Shown here in pieces: positions 26,834-37,360 of a stretch of 64,000 bases of DNA. Source of the DNA: Microbispora sp. ZYX-F-249 (GTDB lineage: Bacteria; Actinomycetota; Actinomycetes; Streptosporangiales; Streptosporangiaceae); the NCBI RefSeq assembly GCF_039649665.1, contig NZ_JBDJAW010000021.1, positions 82,945 to 146,944 on the forward strand, read 5' to 3'. Under the pieces are notes generated by a model. It was not told the origin of the DNA. It did no database searches and saw nothing but the letters and a program-made list of their open reading frames with translations. How positions within the stretch are numbered: position 1 is the first letter of the stretch; each line of letters starts with the position of its first letter. The translations under genes were made by a program, and so were the position numbers.

Positions 26834-27990
26834 CAGCCCAGCGTGGCGTCGCCCTCGACGAGCGCCTTGGCGATGATGAGCCGCTGCACGTCGTTGGTGC
26901 CCTCGCCGATCGCCATCAGCGGCGCGTCCCGGTAGAGGCGCTCGACCACGAACTCCTGCGAGTAGCCGTACCCGCCGTGGATCCGCATCGCCTCCAACGT
27001 CGCCCGCAGCGCCACCTCCGAGGCGAAGTACTTCGCCATCGCGGCCTCGCTGCGCACCGGCCCCGCCTCCGACCTCGTGGCCGCCCAGTACGTCATCAGC
27101 CTGGCCGCCTGGATCTCGGTCGCCATGTCGGCCAGCTTGAGCTGGATCGCCTGGAAGCCCGCGATCGGCTGCCCGAACGCGTGCCGCTCGCGGGCGTAGC
27201 CCAGCGCCGCGTCGTAGGCGCACTGGGCGACGCCGACGGCCCGGGCCGCGATGTTGAGGCGGCCGAGTTCGAGCGCCGACAGCACCTGCTGCATACCGCG
27301 CCCCTCCACGCCGCCGAGCAGCCGGGACGCCGGCACCCGCACGCCGTCGAGGACGACCTCGCAGGTCTCCGTGCCCTTGTAACCCAGCTTGGGCAGGTCG
27401 CGGCTGACGGTCAGGCCCTCGCTGCCGCCGTCCACGAGCAGCACCGACATCCCGCGGTGGGCGGGCGTCTCGATCGAGGTCTTCACCAGGACGGGCAGCG
27501 GGTCGGCGTGCCGGGCGTTGGTGATCCACGTCTTGGTCCCGGTGACGACATAGTGGTCGCCGTCGCGGACCGCCCGGGTGGCGATGCCCTGCAGGTCGGT
27601 TCCCGCGCCCGGCTCGGTCAGCGCGATCCCGGTGCGGCGCGCTCCCGTGGCGAGGCCGGGCAGGTAGTGGCGGCGCTGCTCCTCGGTGCCGTATCTGGCG
27701 ATCATCCACGCGGACAGCGAGTGGGAGCCGAGCACCCCCGCCACGCCCATCCAGCCCCGGGCGATCTCCTCGAAGACGAGGGCGAACGACACCCGGTCGA
27801 GGTCGAGCCCGCCGTACTCCTCCGGGATCGTGACGCCGAACAGCCCCAGCTGCCCGAACCGCTCGACGATCTCCGCCGGGTAGCGGCCCGTGCGCTCCCA
27901 CTCCGGCGCGACGGGGACGATCTCCTTGTCCACGAACTCCCGCAGCGTCTGCCGGAACAGCCGCTGGTCCTCGTTCAGCTCGAAGTCCAT
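26830..27990 (-). CDS. Acyl-CoA dehydrogenase
   Basis: A 386-residue flavoprotein with the whole family pattern: FGVTIPEEYGGLDLD, the FAD-binding IALTEPGAGTDLQG, VTGTKTWITNARHAD, RHAFGQPIAGFQAIQ, and IHGGYGYSQEF. The catalytic base is probably the Glu of MAIGEGTNDVQR. It oxidises an acyl-CoA at the alpha-beta bond and passes electrons to ETF. The ATG shares a base with the MaoC stop (TGATG), so the two are coupled; a MaoC hydratase next to it suggests a beta-oxidation-like step on a short or branched acyl-CoA. Confidence 0.94.
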   Translation of the reverse strand: MDFELNEDQRLFRQTLREFVDKEIVPVAPEWERTGRYPAEIVERFGQLGLFGVTIPEEYGGLDLDRVSFALVFEEIARGWMGVAGVLGSHSLSAWMIARYGTEEQRRHYLPGLATGARRTGIALTEPGAGTDLQGIATRAVRDGDHYVVTGTKTWITNARHADPLPVLVKTSIETPAHRGMSVLLVDGGSEGLTVSRDLPKLGYKGTETCEVVLDGVRVPASRLLGGVEGRGMQQVLSALELGRLNIAARAVGVAQCAYDAALGYARERHAFGQPIAGFQAIQLKLADMATEIQAARLMTYWAATRSEAGPVRSEAAMAKYFASEVALRATLEAMRIHGGYGYSQEFVVERLYRDAPLMAIGEGTNDVQRLIIAKALVEGDATLGW

Positions 27991-28508
27991 CACGCCTCCA
28001 TCGGGCCGGTCTTGGCGCGCGGGAAGTATCCCTTGTCGTGCGGCGCGTCGCGCTTGTAGACCATCACCGCGCGCCGCCAGGACATCACCTCGTCGCCGTC
28101 CTGGTTCAGCCCCCGGGTCCGGCAGGTGACGATGCCGGCGTACGGCCGGGATTTCGACTCGCGCTTGTCCACCACCATCGACTCGGCGTAGAGCGTGTCG
28201 CCCACGAAGACCGGATGGGTCAGCCGGATCTCGTCCCAGCCGAGGTTCATCATGGCCGTCTGGCTGACGTCGATGACCGACAGCCCGAGCACGATCGCCA
28301 CCGAGAGCCCCGAATTCACGATGATCTTCCCTGCCGGAGACCCGGCGGCGAAGTGCGCGTTGAAGTGGTTCTGGTTGGTGTTCATCGTCAGCAGCGTGAA
28401 CCAGGTGTTGTCGGCCTCGCTGATCGTCCGGCCGAGTGGGTGCTGGTAGACGTCGCCGACCACGAAGTCCTCGTAGTAACGCCCGATCCGGGCTTCATGG
28501 ACCGTCAC
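27990..28508 (-). CDS. MaoC-family dehydratase/hydratase
   Basis: A 172-residue hot-dog hydratase. The hydratase-2 motif is present as TLLTMNTNQNHFNAHFA, then VNSGLSVAIVLGLS and HPVFVGDTLYAES. It adds water to an enoyl-CoA or similar ester. GTG start at 28508. It begins the MaoC-acyl-CoA dehydrogenase-HIT operon and is divergent from a small secreted peptide. Confidence 0.9.
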   Translation of the reverse strand: MTVHEARIGRYYEDFVVGDVYQHPLGRTISEADNTWFTLLTMNTNQNHFNAHFAAGSPAGKIIVNSGLSVAIVLGLSVIDVSQTAMMNLGWDEIRLTHPVFVGDTLYAESMVVDKRESKSRPYAGIVTCRTRGLNQDGDEVMSWRRAVMVYKRDAPHDKGYFPRAKTGPMEA

Positions 28509-28568
28509 ACCAGAATACTATTCTGGATCTTCCCGCCACAGGAGGACCCACGGCACCGGTTCTCCAAC

Positions 28569-28584
28569 GTTCGGAACAGTTCCG
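28569..28584. promoter_or_regulatory. Compound inverted repeat in a divergent promoter region
   Basis: GTTC-G-GAAC (28569-28577) overlaps CGGAAC-A-GTTCCG (28572-28584), both perfect. The region separates the MaoC operon (minus) from the small secreted peptide gene (plus), so it may be a shared operator. The binding protein is unknown. Confidence 0.35.
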
Positions 28585-28722
28585 GACATGCACAGACCTG
28601 GTATATGTGACGCGTGTCTCCAACAGTGGGGATTGCTTCGTGCGGGCTCCACCGCAGTGGAAGGCGGCCGAGCCCGGACGCGCGGCAGATCCCCCTACCG
28701 AGACTCGAAAAAGGAGCTCGTC

Positions 28723-28836
28723 ATGCGCCGACGTATCGCCGCCGCCGTTCTCACCGTCCTCATGTCCATCGGCGTCACCGCCGCGATCGCCGCGGCGTCG
28801 GCCACGCCGGCCAGCGCGGACTACTACTGCTGCTGA
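28723..28836 (+). CDS. 37-residue secreted peptide ending in DYYCC
   Basis: ATG 28723 has AAAAAGGAG nine bases upstream, one of the best ribosome-binding sites of the window. The product is nearly all signal peptide: MRRRIAAA, a hydrophobic core VLTVLMSIGVTAAIAAA, and a cleavage motif PASA. Cleavage there would leave only DYYCC. The frame is open upstream, but that part has no secretory character. A perfect 12-bp hairpin terminator follows. No family is recognised. It might be a signalling or metal-binding peptide, or only a released leader; the function cannot be told. Confidence 0.6.
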   Translation: MRRRIAAAVLTVLMSIGVTAAIAAASATPASADYYCC

Positions 28837-28879
28837 CCGGACCCCGGCCCCGTCGTCTCCCGTGCCGGGAGAAGGCGCA

Positions 28880-28908
28880 GGAAGGCCCGGCGCAGGGCCG
28901 GGCCTTCC
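28880..28908. terminator. Bidirectional terminator between secreted peptide and YihY
   Basis: GGAAGGCCCGGC (28880-28891) and GCCGGGCCTTCC (28897-28908) are perfectly complementary around a GCAGG loop, placed between two convergent genes. Confidence 0.8.
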
Positions 28909-28936
28909 GGGGCTTTCAATACGACCGAGGGCGGCC

Positions 28937-29941
28937 TCAGGGCGCGTCGGCCTCCTGGCGCGCTTCGCGCCGTGGCTCGGGCACCTCGCTCAGGCCTTCC
29001 TCGGGCTCGGGGTCCTTCGGGGGATCGCGGGGGTCGACGTACGGCTCCGCCGGGGACTCGCCGTCCGCGATCCTGCGGCCGCGCTGGAGCTCGGCGTCGA
29101 GTTCGGCGCCGCAGAGGATGACGATGTTCGACAGCCACAGCCAGACGAGGAAGACGACGACGGCCGCGAGCGTGCCGTACGTCTTGTTGTAGGAGCCGAA
29201 CCGCGCGACGTACAGCCCGAAGCCGGCGGACACCACGACCCAGGCCACGACGGCGAACAGGCTGCCGGGGCTGAGCCACCGCACGCCGGGCTGGCGGACG
29301 TTGGGCGCGGCGTAGTAGAGCAGCGTGATCATGCCCGCCGCGAGCAGCACGAGCACCGGCCACTTCACGATGCCCCAGACCGTGACCGCCGTCGGCCCGA
29401 GGCCGATCAGGTTCCCCGCGATCTCGGCGAGCCGGCCGGTGAAGGTGACGGCGAGCACGGCGGCCGCCATCAGGATCACCAGCAGGAGCGTCAGCCCCAC
29501 CCGGAGCGGAGTCACCTTCCAGAACGGACGGCCCTCGCGGATGTCGAAGATCGCGTTGGTCGCCCGGATGAACGCGCCCATGTAGCCGGAGGCCGCCCAC
29601 AGCGCGAGCAGCAGACCCGTGATCGCGAACACCCCGGCGGTGCCCTGGTGCTGCTGGACGTTGGCGAGGCCGGTCTGCAGCATCTGCTGGACCGGCCCCG
29701 GCGTCAACGACTTGATGTTCCCGAGCAGCGGTTCGGTGGCGCTCTGGCCCAGCAGGCCGAGTATCGACACCAGCACGATCAGCCCGGGGAAGATCGAGAG
29801 GACGGCGTAGTACGTCAGCGAGGCCGCCCAATCGGGAACGTTGTCCTCCTTGAACTCCTTGGCCGTGCGTTTGACGACTCCGATCCAGTCGCGACGCGAC
29901 AGCCTCTCGAGCGGCCCCTGCTCGTCCTCGGGGTCGGTCAT
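28937..29941 (-). CDS. YihY/BrkB-family membrane protein
   Basis: A 334-residue integral membrane protein with about six helices and the family signatures DNVPDWAASLTYYAVLSIFP, ALWAASGYMGAFIRATNAIF, FKVT-like REGRPFWKVTPLRVG and PGSLFAVVAWVVVSAGFGLYV. The C-terminus is a charged tail. Members were once called RNase BN; their role is unknown. ATG overlaps the DUF3618 stop (ATGA). Confidence 0.9.
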   Translation of the reverse strand: MTDPEDEQGPLERLSRRDWIGVVKRTAKEFKEDNVPDWAASLTYYAVLSIFPGLIVLVSILGLLGQSATEPLLGNIKSLTPGPVQQMLQTGLANVQQHQGTAGVFAITGLLLALWAASGYMGAFIRATNAIFDIREGRPFWKVTPLRVGLTLLLVILMAAAVLAVTFTGRLAEIAGNLIGLGPTAVTVWGIVKWPVLVLLAAGMITLLYYAAPNVRQPGVRWLSPGSLFAVVAWVVVSAGFGLYVARFGSYNKTYGTLAAVVVFLVWLWLSNIVILCGAELDAELQRGRRIADGESPAEPYVDPRDPPKDPEPEEGLSEVPEPRREARQEADAP

Positions 29942-30840
29942 CGGTGGGCGAACCTCCGCATGAGCGTGTGACGTGGGTGCGGGAACATCCGGCGGCCGCC
30001 GAACATGCGGGTCTTGCCGAACACGCCGCGCATTCCCCTGCCGCCGAAAATGCTCTTCCGGCCGAACGTGTTCATCGCGCCGAAACCGCGCTTGCGGCCG
30101 GGCATGCGCAGCCCGTTGAAGGCGCTCTTCCCGCTGAACGCGCCCTTGCCGCCGAGCGGGCCAATGCCGCCGGCCCTCTTCTTGGCGCCGAACATCCGGT
30201 GTCCGCCGGCCGGCTTGCTCATCTTGCCGGCGGTCCCGAGCATGCCCGTCGCCCGGCCCGTGCGGCCTCCGCCGAACCCACGCGTCCTCGGCATGCCCTG
30301 CTTCTGGAACATGCCGGCCACGCCGGGCCTCGTCGTACGGCCCTGGCTCCGGGTGATGACGCGGCGCAGCAGCAGCAGCGCGGTTCCCGCGACTCCGGCG
30401 GCGGCGACCAGGCCGGGACGGCGCCTCGCCTGCTCGCTCACCTTGCCGGCGGCTCCCCGCACCGGCTCCGGCGTGGCCTCGCGCACCCGGCCGGTGACGT
30501 CGGCGACCCTGGCCCGCGCGGCGGCGGTGGTCGCGTGCACGCGCTCCTGCGCCCGCGCCTTCACGTCGGCCTTGGCGGCCAGGGCCTCGATCGTGTCGCC
30601 CAGGTGGTCGCGAGTCCGTTCGATCTCCTGGCGGACCTCGGCGATCTCGTCGTGGCCCTTCTTCTCGTCCTCGCCCTTGGTCTCGGTGTCCCGTGCCGCG
30701 GCGACGGGCTCGGGACCGGGCCGCGACTGCCGCACGGCGTTCAGCGACTCCGGCTCGGTGACCGGCTCGGACACGTCCTGTCTGTGCACACCCACGGCGC
30801 CGGCGTTCGGCCGGGCCGCTCCGGGGTCGGTCTCGGTCAT
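29938..30840 (-). CDS. DUF3618 protein with basic Gly/Phe/Arg repeat tail
   Basis: A 300-residue protein. Residues about 60-100 hold the DUF3618 helix (EIAEVRQEIERTRDHLGDTI), followed by helical Ala-rich segments and one short hydrophobic helix (GLVAAAGVAGTALLLL, about 140). The last 130 residues are strongly basic and repetitive: GGKGAFSGKSAFNG, FGAMNTFGRKSIFGGRGM, VFGKTRMFGGRRMF. DUF3618 usually occurs with phage-holin-like DUF1469 and YihY genes, as here, and is thought to act at the membrane; the tail is unusual and suggests nucleic-acid or membrane-lipid binding. Both ends overlap neighbours by ATGA. Confidence 0.85.
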   Translation of the reverse strand: MTETDPGAARPNAGAVGVHRQDVSEPVTEPESLNAVRQSRPGPEPVAAARDTETKGEDEKKGHDEIAEVRQEIERTRDHLGDTIEALAAKADVKARAQERVHATTAAARARVADVTGRVREATPEPVRGAAGKVSEQARRRPGLVAAAGVAGTALLLLRRVITRSQGRTTRPGVAGMFQKQGMPRTRGFGGGRTGRATGMLGTAGKMSKPAGGHRMFGAKKRAGGIGPLGGKGAFSGKSAFNGLRMPGRKRGFGAMNTFGRKSIFGGRGMRGVFGKTRMFGGRRMFPHPRHTLMRRFAHR

Positions 30841-31235
30841 CTGCGCGCACTCTCCTTCATGACGTCGATGTCTGCTTTGAGGCTGCGCATCGCCTCGTCG
30901 GGAGTGGGCGGCGCCGCGCGGGACACCTGCTCCTTGCCCACCAGGGCGAGCAGCCCGGCGAGCGCCAGCAGCGCGGCGCCGATGATCAGGGCGCTGGCCC
31001 AGGCGGGCAGCACCAGCGCGAGCGCCAGGATCGCCGTGGCCACGAGGGCTCCCCCGCCGTAGAACGCGATGAGACCCGCGGCGCCGAGCAGGCCCGCGCC
31101 CATACCCGCGCGTTTGCCCTTGCGCGTCATTTCAAGCCGCGCCAGCCGCAGTTCGTCGCGGATCAACCGGGAGACGTCCTCGGACAGCCGTCGGACGAGT
31201 TCGCCCGTGGACAGCGACTCCTTCTGGATGGTCAT
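30837..31235 (-). CDS. Phage-holin-like DUF1469 membrane protein
   Basis: A 132-residue protein with an amphipathic N-terminus (STGELVRRLSEDVSRLIRDELRLARLEM, in part), and two membrane helices around AGLIAFYGGGALVATAILALAL and ASALIIGAALLALAGLLALV. This is the DUF1469 (phage holin family) pattern; despite the name it is chromosomal and common in actinomycetes. First gene of the three-gene operon. Confidence 0.9.
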   Translation of the reverse strand: MTIQKESLSTGELVRRLSEDVSRLIRDELRLARLEMTRKGKRAGMGAGLLGAAGLIAFYGGGALVATAILALALVLPAWASALIIGAALLALAGLLALVGKEQVSRAAPPTPDEAMRSLKADIDVMKESARR

Positions 31236-31479
31236 GGCCTGCCTCCCTTCCAGGGTTGGGAAGCGCCTACCCGCAGCCGAGAGCCCTAACCACCGGCCTC
31301 GGCGGGCCGAACGGCCAGGCCGTTACAGATGAAAGTTTCAGTTATGAAATCTCGCCACATCTGTCAGGGAGGGGCAAAAGACCAGCAAGGGGCCCCGGCT
31401 CACCGCGCGGCGAGGTCACCGGGTGAGGCGTCGGCAACCTGTCATTGACATACGGGGGGCCCAATCCACAATCCTGTTG

Positions 31480-31493
31480 TGGGAGCGCTCCCA
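31480..31493 (+). promoter_or_regulatory. CebR/CelR operator at the GH48 promoter
   Basis: TGGGAGCGCTCCCA is a perfect copy of the 14-bp palindrome bound by CelR of Thermobifida and CebR of Streptomyces, LacI-type repressors released by cellobiose or cello-oligomers. It lies at the expected transcription start of the GH48 promoter. Confidence 0.92.
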
Positions 31494-31583
31494 TCCTACC
31501 GGTTCAGATTCACCCTTGCCCGCATCGGCCGTGAAATCCGCTACCTGGGATTTCTTCATCCGATGCTCCCACCCCCAACCCAC

Positions 31584-31600
31584 TTTGGAGACCCTCCAAA
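31584..31600 (+). promoter_or_regulatory. Hairpin covering the GH48 ribosome-binding site
   Basis: TTTGGAG and CTCCAAA form a perfect 7-bp stem with a 3-base loop; the only Shine-Dalgarno-like GGAG (31587-31590) is inside the stem, and the ATG follows two bases after it. Confidence 0.55.
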
Positions 31601-31601
31601 A

Positions 31602-34079
31602 ATGAGAACGAGAGCTCTTAGTACGGGAGCGCTCCCACGATCGCGGAAACCGCTGGCCCTGCTGGCGGCCGCCACCGTGGGCGGCGGCCTCCTCGTCGGG
31701 CTGGCGCAGACTCCCGCGTCCGCCGCCGTGTCCTGCGACGTCCAGTACGCGCTCAACTCCTGGGGTTCCGGCTCGGGCGGCTTCACGGCCAGCCTGGACA
31801 TCAAGAACCTGGGCGACCCGGTCAACAGCTGGACGCTCCGGTTCACCTTCCCCAACGGGCAGCGGCTGTCGAACGGCTGGTCGGCCAACTGGAGCCAGAG
31901 CGGCACCACCGTCACGGCCACGAACATGTCCTGGAACGGCAACCTCGGCACCGGTGCGTCGACCAACATCGGGTTCCAGGGAACGTGGACCGGCAGCAAC
32001 AACAAGCCCGCCTCGTTCTCCATCAACGGGGTGACCTGTGGGGCGGTCGTGAGCCCCTCCCCGCCCGTGAGCCCGTCGCCGTCCCCATCGCCGTCGCCCT
32101 CACCGTCGCCCTCGCCCGTCGTGTCGCCCTCGGCCGACGTGTCGCCGTCGCCCGGCGTGTCGCCGTCGACGAGCCCCACCCCGGGCACGGACAACCAGTA
32201 CGTCCAGAACTTCCTGACGATGTACAACAAGATCCACGACCCGGCCAACGGGTACTTCTCGCCGCAGGGCGTGCCGTACCACTCGGTCGAGACGTTCCTC
32301 GTGGAGGCGCCGGACCACGGCCACGAGACCACGTCCGAGGCGTACAGCTACTACCTGTGGCTGGAAGCCATGTACGGCAAGGTCACCGGTGACTGGTCGA
32401 AGTTCAACACGGCGTGGCAGTCGATGGAGAAGTACATCATCCCGTCGCACGCCGACCAGCCCACCAACGACAAGTACGACCCGAGCAAGCCGGCGACGTA
32501 CGCGGGTGAGTGGGACGACATCAGCGGGTACCCGTCGAGGCTCGACAGCAGCGTCAGCGTCGGCAGCGACCCCATCGCCAACGAGCTGAAGAGCGCCTAC
32601 GGCACCTCCGACGTCTACGGCATGCACTGGCTGCTGGACGTCGACAACGTCTACGGCTACGGCCGCTGCGGCGACGGCACCACCAAGCCGGCGTACATCA
32701 ACACCTACCAGCGCGGCCCCGAGGAGTCGGTCTTCGAGACGATTCCGCAGCCGTCGTGCGACACCTTCAAGTTCGGCGGCCCGAACGGGTACCTCGACCT
32801 GTTCACCGGCGACAGCAACTACGCCAAGCAGTGGAAGTACACCAACGCGCCGGACGCCGACGCCCGCGCCGTCCAGGCCGCCTACTGGGCGCTGACCTGG
32901 GCGACCGAGCAGGGCAAGCAGTCGCAGATCTCCACCTCCGTCGCCAACGCGGCGAAGATGGGTGACTTCCTGCGCTACGCGATGTACGACAAGTACTTCA
33001 AGCAGCCCAACTGCACCAGCACCTCGTGCCCGGCGGGCACCGGCAAGAACTCCTCGAACTACCTGCTGTCGTGGTACTACGCCTGGGGCGGCGCGACCGA
33101 CACGTCGGCCGGCTGGGCCTGGCGCATCGGCTCCAGCCACAACCACTCGGGCTACCAGAACCCGATGGCGGCCTGGGTGCTGTCGAACGTCAACTCGCTG
33201 AAGCCCAAGGGTTCGACCGCCGTCACCGACTGGTCGACCAGCCTCACCCGCCAGCTGCAGTTCTACAAGTGGCTGCAGTCGGCCGAGGGCGGCATCGCCG
33301 GCGGCGCGACCAACAGCTGGCAGGGCCACTACGCCAGCCCGCCGTCCGGCCTGCCGAAGTTCTTCGGCATGGCCTACGACTGGCAGCCGGTCTACCACGA
33401 CCCGCCGTCCAACCAGTGGTTCGGCTTCCAGGCGTGGTCGATGGAGCGCGTGGCCGAGCTCTACTACGCCACGGGCAACACCGACGCCAAGGCGATCCTC
33501 GACAAGTGGGTCACCTGGGCGCTGTCCGGCACCACGATCAACGCCGACGGCACCTTCCGGATGCCTTCGACACTGAGGTGGACCGGCCAGCCGGACGCCA
33601 GCTTCAGCGGCACCGGCATGCCCCCGGCCAACACCGGCCTCCACGTGACCATCCAGGACTACACCGACGACGTCGGCGTGGCCGGCTCGTACGCCAAGGT
33701 CCTGATGTTCTACGCGGCCAAGTCGGGCAACGCCCAGGCCAAGAGCACGGCGAAGGCCCTGCTCGACGGCATCTGGAAGAACAACCAGGACGCCAAGGGC
33801 GTGTCGGTCAACGAGACCAAGGCCGACTACAACCGCATCGACGACCCGATCTACGTCCCGTCCGGCTGGACCGGCAAGATGCCGAACGGCGACCCGATCA
33901 ACAGCAACTCGACCTTCATCTCCATCCGGTCCTTCCTCAAGAACGACCCGGACTGGCCGAAGGTCCAGTCGTACCTGAACGGCGGATCGGCCCCGGTCTT
34001 CCGCTACCACCGCTTCTGGGCGCAGACGGACGTCGCGACCGCGCTCGGACAGTACGGCCTGCTCTTCCCCAACGGCTGA
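31602..34079 (+). CDS. Secreted GH48 cellobiohydrolase with N-terminal CBM2
   Basis: An 825-residue exocellulase. Residues 1-42 are a signal peptide ending TPASA; about 43-145 a CBM2 with all usual surface tryptophans ([31 protein letters not shown]) and a Cys pair; about 150-190 a Ser/Pro linker; about 195-825 the GH48 catalytic domain ([39 protein letters not shown] with the general-acid Glu, [54 protein letters not shown]). GH48 enzymes cut cellulose processively from the reducing end. The CBM2-GH48 order is that of Thermobifida Cel48A. Expression is probably under CebR, with a second operator inside codons 8-12. The start is the ATG at 31602. Confidence 0.95.
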   Translation: MRTRALSTGALPRSRKPLALLAAATVGGGLLVGLAQTPASAAVSCDVQYALNSWGSGSGGFTASLDIKNLGDPVNSWTLRFTFPNGQRLSNGWSANWSQSGTTVTATNMSWNGNLGTGASTNIGFQGTWTGSNNKPASFSINGVTCGAVVSPSPPVSPSPSPSPSPSPSPSPVVSPSADVSPSPGVSPSTSPTPGTDNQYVQNFLTMYNKIHDPANGYFSPQGVPYHSVETFLVEAPDHGHETTSEAYSYYLWLEAMYGKVTGDWSKFNTAWQSMEKYIIPSHADQPTNDKYDPSKPATYAGEWDDISGYPSRLDSSVSVGSDPIANELKSAYGTSDVYGMHWLLDVDNVYGYGRCGDGTTKPAYINTYQRGPEESVFETIPQPSCDTFKFGGPNGYLDLFTGDSNYAKQWKYTNAPDADARAVQAAYWALTWATEQGKQSQISTSVANAAKMGDFLRYAMYDKYFKQPNCTSTSCPAGTGKNSSNYLLSWYYAWGGATDTSAGWAWRIGSSHNHSGYQNPMAAWVLSNVNSLKPKGSTAVTDWSTSLTRQLQFYKWLQSAEGGIAGGATNSWQGHYASPPSGLPKFFGMAYDWQPVYHDPPSNQWFGFQAWSMERVAELYYATGNTDAKAILDKWVTWALSGTTINADGTFRMPSTLRWTGQPDASFSGTGMPPANTGLHVTIQDYTDDVGVAGSYAKVLMFYAAKSGNAQAKSTAKALLDGIWKNNQDAKGVSVNETKADYNRIDDPIYVPSGWTGKMPNGDPINSNSTFISIRSFLKNDPDWPKVQSYLNGGSAPVFRYHRFWAQTDVATALGQYGLLFPNG
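31624..31637 (+). promoter_or_regulatory. Second CebR/CelR-like operator inside the GH48 signal-peptide codons
   Basis: CGGGAGCGCTCCCA matches the palindrome at 13 of 14 bases and lies 22-35 bases after the A of the start codon, encoding TGALP. It is 144 bases (13-14 helical turns) from the promoter operator, close enough for looping or a roadblock. Confidence 0.75.
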
Positions 34080-34096
34080 GCGGGTCCCCGTGAGCC

Positions 34097-34131
34097 GGGG
34101 TGCGGTGTCGCCTGACCCTTCACCGCACCCC
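34097..34131 (+). terminator. Hairpin 1 between GH48 and GH9
   Basis: GGGGTGCGGTG (34097-34107) pairs perfectly with CACCGCACCCC (34121-34131). No U-run follows, so it may end or only attenuate transcription into the GH9 gene. Confidence 0.65.
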
Positions 34132-34137
34132 AAGGAA

Positions 34138-34154
34138 GTGTCCCGGCGGGACAC
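34138..34154 (+). promoter_or_regulatory. Short palindrome between the two large hairpins
   Basis: GTGTCCC (34138-34144) and GGGACAC (34148-34154) around GGC. It may be a small RNA hairpin or a protein-binding site. Confidence 0.35.
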
Positions 34155-34164
34155 GACCGAGTAA

Positions 34165-36645
<2,481 letters not shown>

Positions 36646-36745
36646 CCCTCCGCTCCCGGGCTCGCCCCCAGTCGCCCGCCTTCCCCAGATGGACCCCTCT
36701 CTGGGGGAGGCGGGCATCCAAGTAAGCGCCGAGAAAGGGAGATCG

Positions 36746-37147
36746 ATGATCAGAAAAGCGATCACCGCGGCAGCACTGGTCCTGGCGTCCACCGGGATCG
36801 CGGCCGCTCCGGCCGCCGCGGATTCGCTCGGCTGCACGGCGACCTACACGATCACCACTGTGTGGGGTGGTTCGCAGAGCCAGGGCGCGCTCGCACAGGT
36901 GACCGTGCACAACAGCGGGTCATCGGCGATCAAGGGCTGGCGTGTGTCGTGGCGTTACACCGACGGCACCGTCGTCACCCAGGTCGGGGGAGCCGTGTCA
37001 CTCCCGGTGATCGGCCTGCCGGGCGTCTACGCGTTCGGCAACGAGAGCTACAACGGCGACATCCCGATAGGCGGCTCGACCGTCTTCGGCCTCATGACCA
37101 GCGGGGGCGGCGGCAGAGCTCCCGGCGTGACCTGCACGCCCGCCTGA
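36746..37147 (+). CDS. Secreted single-domain CBM2-like protein
   Basis: A 133-residue protein: signal peptide of about 26 residues (MIRKAITAAALVLASTGIAA, cleavage after PAAA), then one CBM2-like module with Cys at each end (LGCTATYTITTVWGG ... GVTCTPA) and KGWRVSWRYTDG. It has no catalytic domain. The tryptophan of the usual SWNG is replaced (ESYNG), so the binding face has Tyr instead. AAAGGGAG upstream makes the ATG sure. Free CBM2s may loosen cellulose fibres or bind chitin; which polymer is unknown. Confidence 0.85.
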   Translation: MIRKAITAAALVLASTGIAAAPAAADSLGCTATYTITTVWGGSQSQGALAQVTVHNSGSSAIKGWRVSWRYTDGTVVTQVGGAVSLPVIGLPGVYAFGNESYNGDIPIGGSTVFGLMTSGGGGRAPGVTCTPA

Positions 37148-37270
37148 CCCGCACGCGTGGGAGGGCCGGATCCGCCGGCCGCGCACTGACGACTTCCGGC
37201 TCCGCGCGGGTCGCCCACAAGACCGCACACTCCCCAGCGGGGCGGGTATGGCCCGCCTGGGCCGGACACG

Positions 37271-37309
37271 GACGATCCCCCGGGACACACTCCCGGGGGA
37301 TCGTCTTTT
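37271..37309 (+). terminator. Rho-independent terminator after the cellulase locus
   Basis: GACGATCCCCCGGGA (37271-37285) and TCCCGGGGGATCGTC (37291-37305) give a perfect 15-bp stem, loop CACAC, followed by TTTT. The clearest terminator in the window. Confidence 0.95.
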
Positions 37310-37360
37310 CCCGTTATACGAACCGCACGCGACCGGACGGATCACACGGCGCCATACCGA

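Larger units (their letters stand above)
31236..31601. promoter_or_regulatory. Divergent regulatory region of holin operon and GH48 gene
   Basis: The region between the two divergent genes holds: nested inverted repeats ACAGATG (31325-31331)/CATCTGT (31358-31364) around TTTCA/TGAAA arms, near the holin operon; a TTGACA -35 (31445-31450) and CACAAT -10 (31467-31472), 16 bases apart, facing GH48; the CebR operator at 31480-31493; and two leader hairpins, GAAATCC (31533-31539)/GGATTTC (31548-31554) and TTTGGAG (31584-31590)/CTCCAAA (31594-31600). Confidence 0.65.

Noticed and set aside
28565..28590. SOS (LexA) box before the secreted peptide
   Set aside because: The actinobacterial box needs GAAC-N4-GTTC; here the arms are one base apart, so the spacing is wrong.
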